DNA of 64,000 nucleotides from Oceanospirillaceae bacterium (GTDB lineage: Bacteria > Pseudomonadota > Gammaproteobacteria > Pseudomonadales > Litoribrevibacteraceae): NCBI GenBank assembly GCA_015665455.1, contig JADFAD010000005.1, positions 62,001 through 126,000 of the forward strand, given 5' to 3'. The notes beneath the pieces are model-generated. The model was not told the DNA's origin. It saw only the letters and a program-made list of their open reading frames with translations, and ran no database searches. Within the stretch, counting starts at the first letter, position 1, and each line of letters opens with the position of its first letter. The position numbers and the translations under genes were made by a program. This document shows positions 59,933-64,000 of the stretch, one piece after another.

Positions 59933-62900
59933 TCATATGTCAGAATTTCGATACAATATCTCTACACGTTCGTGACCAAATTCAGATCTAAGTAAACTGA
60001 CACTTTGATCATCGGGCGCGAGCTTCCAATCATCTCCCAAGCGAATCCGTCCTCGAGCATCCACGCGTTGATAGTCAACTAAAACGGGAACCCCTTCAGG
60101 ATTAAACGACAAGTCACCTTTAGTAAGCAACTTATTAAATGCATCGGAATCTTTAGACTCATTCAACTGAACACGAATATATTTTGCATATTTTGTACGA
60201 GCGCGCCCAATATCAATAAGAGATTTTACACGACACCGAATGCCTTCCGTGTAATAGTCGTAGCTGACATCCACTTCAGCTACAACCAACATATCAGTTT
60301 CTAGCCAATCTTTATTCTCAGCGTACATATCACCGAACAACCCAATTTCAACACGGGCTGTTCGATCGTCCAGAGCAAGAAACGCCAAGGTATCGCCCTT
60401 CTTACTTTGCATTGTACGAACATCCATAACTAAACCAGCAATGATGTAAGACTTACTTTTGTCAGCCTGCAATGCAGATAAACGACATGTAACAATTTCT
60501 TTAACTTCTGATTCATACTCTTCGATGGGGTGACCCGTTAAAAACAGTCCTAACGTGTCCTTCTCTTTAGATAACTTCTCTTTTGGTGACCACTCTCGAA
60601 TATGACGATATTCTTCATAAACATCACGATCAGTATCTTCAGCCTGCAGTTCGCCGAACATATCGACCATTCCAGCATCCTGATTTTTGGCAGACTGATC
60701 CGCTGATCTGACTGCATCAGGTATCGCAGCCAACAGTGAAGCCCTGTTAGGGCTGACATTATCAAAAGCACCGCAATAAATAAGAGACTCGAGTGTTCGT
60801 TTATTTACTTTCTGAGTTCCAACTCGCTCACAAAAATCAAAAAGATCTAGAAACGGCCCATCTTGACGAGCGGATAAGATGGCTTCAACAGGCCCCTCAC
60901 CCACACCTTTAACAGCACCAAGCCCATACACAACTTGATCCTGATCGTTTACGGTAAACTTGAATTCCGATTGGTTAATATCAGGCAGTACCAAACTCAA
61001 CTTCATTTCTCGACATTCTTCAATAAAGATTACGACCTTATCGGTCTTATCCATATCAGAAGAAAGTACTGCAGCCATAAAAGCTGCTGGGTAATGAGTC
61101 TTCAACCAAAGCGTTTGATAAGAAACAATGGCGTAAGCTGCTGAGTGAGATTTGTTAAAACCATAGCCCGCAAACTTTTCAACCAGATCGAAGATATTCA
61201 TGGCCAGATCAGGATCAACCCCTTGAGAAATTGCGCCTTCTCGGAATGTCCCTCTTTGTTTCGCCATTTCTTCAGGTTTTTTCTTGCCCATCGCTCGACG
61301 CAACATATCTGCACCACCCAGCGTATACCCGGCGAGCTCCTGCGCAATCTGCATTACCTGCTCTTGGTAAACAATGACACCGTAGGTAGGATCAAGAATT
61401 TCTTTTAAGCATTCATGCTGGAAGTCAACGTGGGGGTAAGCCACTTCAGCACGGCCATGCTTACGATCAATAAAGTCTTGTACCATGCCTGATTCAAGAG
61501 GTCCGGGGCGAAACAAAGCAACCAAAGCAATCAAATCTTCGATATTATCCGGTTGAAGGCGTCGAATAAGATCTTTCATTCCTCTGGATTCAAGCTGAAA
61601 TACAGCCGTCGTTTCTGCTCGTTTAAGAAGAGCAAATGAAGCAGGATCATCCAACGGAATTTGGCTGATATCTACGGGATCTAAACCTTCTTTCTGTCGC
61701 TTAGTATTTAAAGTTTTTAATGCCCAATCAACAATAGTCAGGGTTCTCAAGCCCAAGAAGTCAAACTTAACCAAGCCAGCTTCTTCAACATCCCCCTTAT
61801 CAAACTGCGTTACCACCCCTGTCCCATCAGGGTCACAGTTGACAGGCGAAAAATCCGTCAATTTAGTTGGGGCAATTACAACACCACCCGCGTGCTTACC
61901 CGTACCTCGGGTTATCCCTTCAAGTTTTAACGCCATGTCCCAGATTTCTTTGGCATCATCGTCTGTAGAAATAAACTCTTTCAGTTCTGCTACTTCTTCA
62001 ATTGCATCTTTGAGCTTCATTCCTGGCGTCGGAGGAATTAACTTGGAAAGTCGATCAGCAAGACCGTAGGATTTACTTTGAACACGAGCAACATCACGAA
62101 CCACCGCTTTAGCAGCCATGGTGCCAAACGTAACAATCTGAGAAACCGCATCTTTACCGTAGTGATCAGCCACGTATTTAATAACTTTATCTCGATTATC
62201 CATGCAAAAATCGATATCAAAATCGGGCATCGAAACACGTTCAGGATTAAGAAATCGTTCGAACAGTAAGTCGTATTCAAGCGGATCAAGGTCAGTAATT
62301 TTCTGGGCGTAAGCCACTAAAGAACCTGCACCAGAACCACGCCCAGGACCTACAGGGATATCGTTATCTTTGCCCCATTGAATAAAGTCCATTACGATCA
62401 AAAAATACCCAGGAAACCCCATTTGCAGAATAATATCGAGTTCAAAATCCAGACGATCAAAGTACTCTTTACGTCTCTCTTGATAATCTTCAGCCTCTTT
62501 ATCAAGAATAACATCAAGCCTTTCTTCAAGCCCTTCCGCTGAAAGTTCACGGAAGAACTGATCCATTGTTTTTCCTTCAGGTACAGGAAATTCAGGCAGA
62601 TAATACGTGCCAAGCTTCACTTCTAGACTGCAACGTTTTGCAATTTCGACTGAGTTTTGTAACGCGCTTGGAATGTCAGCGAACAACTCAGCCATTTCTT
62701 CTGGAGATTTAAGGTATTGCTCTTCTGTATAATTAAGAGGGCGACGAGGATCAATCAAAGCAAAACCTTGGTTAATACAAACACGAGCTTCATGTGCTTC
62801 GAAGTCAGAAGAATTGATAAACCGCACATCATTAGTGGCAACGACGGGAAGTCTAAGCTGCTCTGCGAGCTTCAATGAGCCATGAAGGTTTTCATCATCC

Positions 62901-63430
62901 CCAACCCTTCCACAACGATGGAGTTCAAGATAAAAGCGTCCGTCAAACAAGTTAGCCCAATAGGTAGCTCTGCTGTGAGCAAGCGCCTCATTCCCTTTGA
63001 CCAATGCAGCACCTATATCACCATCTTTACCGCCAGATAACAGAATCAATCCATCTTGCTTTTCTGCGATCCATTCTTTTTTAACAATCGGAACCGCATC
63101 TCTTTGACCAACAAGGTACGCATCAGAAATAAGCTCTGTAAGGTTTCTATAACCTTTCTCTGTTTGGCATAACAAACAAACTCGATAAGGTTTATCCGGC
63201 TCGTCTTCATTTTCCAGCCAAACATCAGCCCCCATAATGGGTTTAAGACCACTGCCCTGAGCGTTTTTATAAAACTTCACCAAACCAAATAAATTACCTT
63301 GATCCGTCAAAGCGACGGCAGGCACATTTTGTTCAACGCTTTTCGATAAAAGAGACTTAACCTTAACGATCCCGTCGATTAATGAAAATTCCGAGTGAAC
63401 TCTCAGGTGAACAAAAGGCGCAGATGACAT
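59933..63430 (-). CDS. dnaE: DNA polymerase III alpha subunit
   Basis: Replicative polymerase of 1165 residues. It has the PHP domain (about 1-270, FVHLRVHSEFSLIDG), the catalytic Asp pair in MPDFDIDF (about 399-405), palm and fingers segments including GPGRGSGAGSLVAY, and a tandem HhH and OB domain near the C-terminus. The internal clamp-binding region reads GMVDMFGE where E. coli has GQADMFG, so the usual Gln is Met. The ATG at 63430 follows GGAG. Followed by accA, preceded by rnhB. Confidence 0.98.
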   Translation of the reverse strand: MSSAPFVHLRVHSEFSLIDGIVKVKSLLSKSVEQNVPAVALTDQGNLFGLVKFYKNAQGSGLKPIMGADVWLENEDEPDKPYRVCLLCQTEKGYRNLTELISDAYLVGQRDAVPIVKKEWIAEKQDGLILLSGGKDGDIGAALVKGNEALAHSRATYWANLFDGRFYLELHRCGRVGDDENLHGSLKLAEQLRLPVVATNDVRFINSSDFEAHEARVCINQGFALIDPRRPLNYTEEQYLKSPEEMAELFADIPSALQNSVEIAKRCSLEVKLGTYYLPEFPVPEGKTMDQFFRELSAEGLEERLDVILDKEAEDYQERRKEYFDRLDFELDIILQMGFPGYFLIVMDFIQWGKDNDIPVGPGRGSGAGSLVAYAQKITDLDPLEYDLLFERFLNPERVSMPDFDIDFCMDNRDKVIKYVADHYGKDAVSQIVTFGTMAAKAVVRDVARVQSKSYGLADRLSKLIPPTPGMKLKDAIEEVAELKEFISTDDDAKEIWDMALKLEGITRGTGKHAGGVVIAPTKLTDFSPVNCDPDGTGVVTQFDKGDVEEAGLVKFDFLGLRTLTIVDWALKTLNTKRQKEGLDPVDISQIPLDDPASFALLKRAETTAVFQLESRGMKDLIRRLQPDNIEDLIALVALFRPGPLESGMVQDFIDRKHGRAEVAYPHVDFQHECLKEILDPTYGVIVYQEQVMQIAQELAGYTLGGADMLRRAMGKKKPEEMAKQRGTFREGAISQGVDPDLAMNIFDLVEKFAGYGFNKSHSAAYAIVSYQTLWLKTHYPAAFMAAVLSSDMDKTDKVVIFIEECREMKLSLVLPDINQSEFKFTVNDQDQVVYGLGAVKGVGEGPVEAILSARQDGPFLDLFDFCERVGTQKVNKRTLESLIYCGAFDNVSPNRASLLAAIPDAVRSADQSAKNQDAGMVDMFGELQAEDTDRDVYEEYRHIREWSPKEKLSKEKDTLGLFLTGHPIEEYESEVKEIVTCRLSALQADKSKSYIIAGLVMDVRTMQSKKGDTLAFLALDDRTARVEIGLFGDMYAENKDWLETDMLVVAEVDVSYDYYTEGIRCRVKSLIDIGRARTKYAKYIRVQLNESKDSDAFNKLLTKGDLSFNPEGVPVLVDYQRVDARGRIRLGDDWKLAPDDQSVSLLRSEFGHERVEILYRNSDI

Positions 63431-63541
63431 GAATTACTCCGGGTCTAAAGATATTTAGGCAAAGAATAGAAAAATAAAAAAGCGAACCAGAATACCATAA
63501 AGCTGATTTTCCGGAGAGACTTTAAACAAATAGTTATGATA

Positions 63542-64000
63542 TCAAAACAAAGACAAATTCTTTTTCACTGGGCCAAAACTACGGCGGTGGTATTTTGTCA
63601 CACCAAACGCATCAATTGCTTCCATATGAGCTTTCGTTGGATACCCTTTATGCTTCGCAAAACCGTAATTTGGAAATAGCTTATCCAAAGCGACCATTTC
63701 TCGATCTCTGGTCACTTTAGCCAATATAGATGCTGCTGCAATGGCAGGATGCCGAGCATCCCCTTTCACCACCGCCACAGCAGGGCATTGCAAATCACGA
63801 GGCAGTCTATTCCCATCGATTAGTGCATATTCACACTTAGGATCAAGTAGATCAATCGCACGTTTCATCGCAAGCATTGACGCATGTAAGATATTAATCT
63901 CATCTATTTCTTCAACCGAGGCTCTCGCAATGCCATAACTAAACGAGTTATTTAGTATTTCATCGAATAAAAGCTCTCGCTTTTTCTCAGACAATTTCTT
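63542..64000 (-). CDS. rnhB: ribonuclease HII, 5' part outside the window
   Basis: Removes ribonucleotides from RNA-DNA hybrids. Only the C-terminal about 150 residues lie in the window; the catalytic AGxDEVGRG segment is beyond 64000. Visible are [48 protein letters not shown] and the [10 protein letters not shown] region (H-K-GYPT). The frame is open to the window end; a TTG at 63994 is not a start. It is upstream of dnaE, the usual order. Confidence 0.95.
   Translation of the reverse strand, partial: KKLSEKKRELLFDEILNNSFSYGIARASVEEIDEINILHASMLAMKRAIDLLDPKCEYALIDGNRLPRDLQCPAVAVVKGDARHPAIAAASILAKVTRDREMVALDKLFPNYGFAKHKGYPTKAHMEAIDAFGVTKYHRRSFGPVKKNLSLF

Overview
The window looks like a chromosomal segment of a marine or halophilic gammaproteobacterium, probably near the Oceanospirillales/Alteromonadales. 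This rests on three observations: a complete Na+-translocating oxaloacetate decarboxylase (oadGAB) with a Na+/glutamate symporter; the housekeeping order mutS-fdxA-rpoS-nlpD-pcm-surE-truD-ispF-ispD-ftsB-eno-kdsA-pyrG-tilS-accA-dnaE-rnhB; and a moderate G+C that looks well below 50% (estimated by eye). No species can be named from the sequence alone. No phage, integrase, transposase, CRISPR array, rRNA or replication origin was seen.

Region 1 (1-17.2 kb) is mixed accessory content. It holds a chemoreceptor, a wax ester synthase/diacylglycerol acyltransferase with an operator-like palindrome upstream, greB, an HTH regulator and a secreted GH114-type glycosidase with two C-terminal repeat modules. 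It also holds a rhomboid protease locus translationally coupled to a zinc-finger/membrane/TPR-like protein, an AlkC-type DNA glycosylase, a truncated GlxA-type regulator, a frameshifted lipoprotein, and several small secreted or membrane proteins of unknown role. Three genes here are broken or shortened: the rhomboid (in-frame TGA), the GlxA regulator (C-terminus lost) and the lipoprotein (-1 frameshift).

Region 2 (17.7-28.1 kb) runs mainly on the minus strand: oadGAB, then (plus strand) dusC, then a tRNA-Ser and three identical tRNA-Arg genes with csrA, lysC and alaS. The alaS-csrA-serV-argVYZ arrangement matches the block known from E. coli. A structured RNA candidate lies between lysC and csrA, and two CsrA-type ACAAGGA motifs lie in the csrA leader.

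Region 3 (28.1-42.1 kb) sits between alaS and recA, which are close neighbours in E. coli. It carries an EamA exporter, an orphan terminator with a tiny ORF, a TonB-like protein with 19 Glu-Pro repeats, and a lipid-transport cluster (two PqiA proteins and a six-MCE-domain PqiB/LetB-like protein) followed by a small HTH protein. gltS, an S1C protease coupled to recX, a pirin, a TSUP permease and a LysR regulator follow before recA (with a LexA-like box) and pncC.

Region 4 (42.2-64 kb) is a periplasmic binding protein, mutS and fdxA, then the long minus-strand housekeeping block for stress sigma factor, cell envelope, isoprenoid, division, glycolysis, Kdo, CTP, tRNA-Ile lysidine, fatty acid and DNA synthesis genes. 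It ends inside rnhB.
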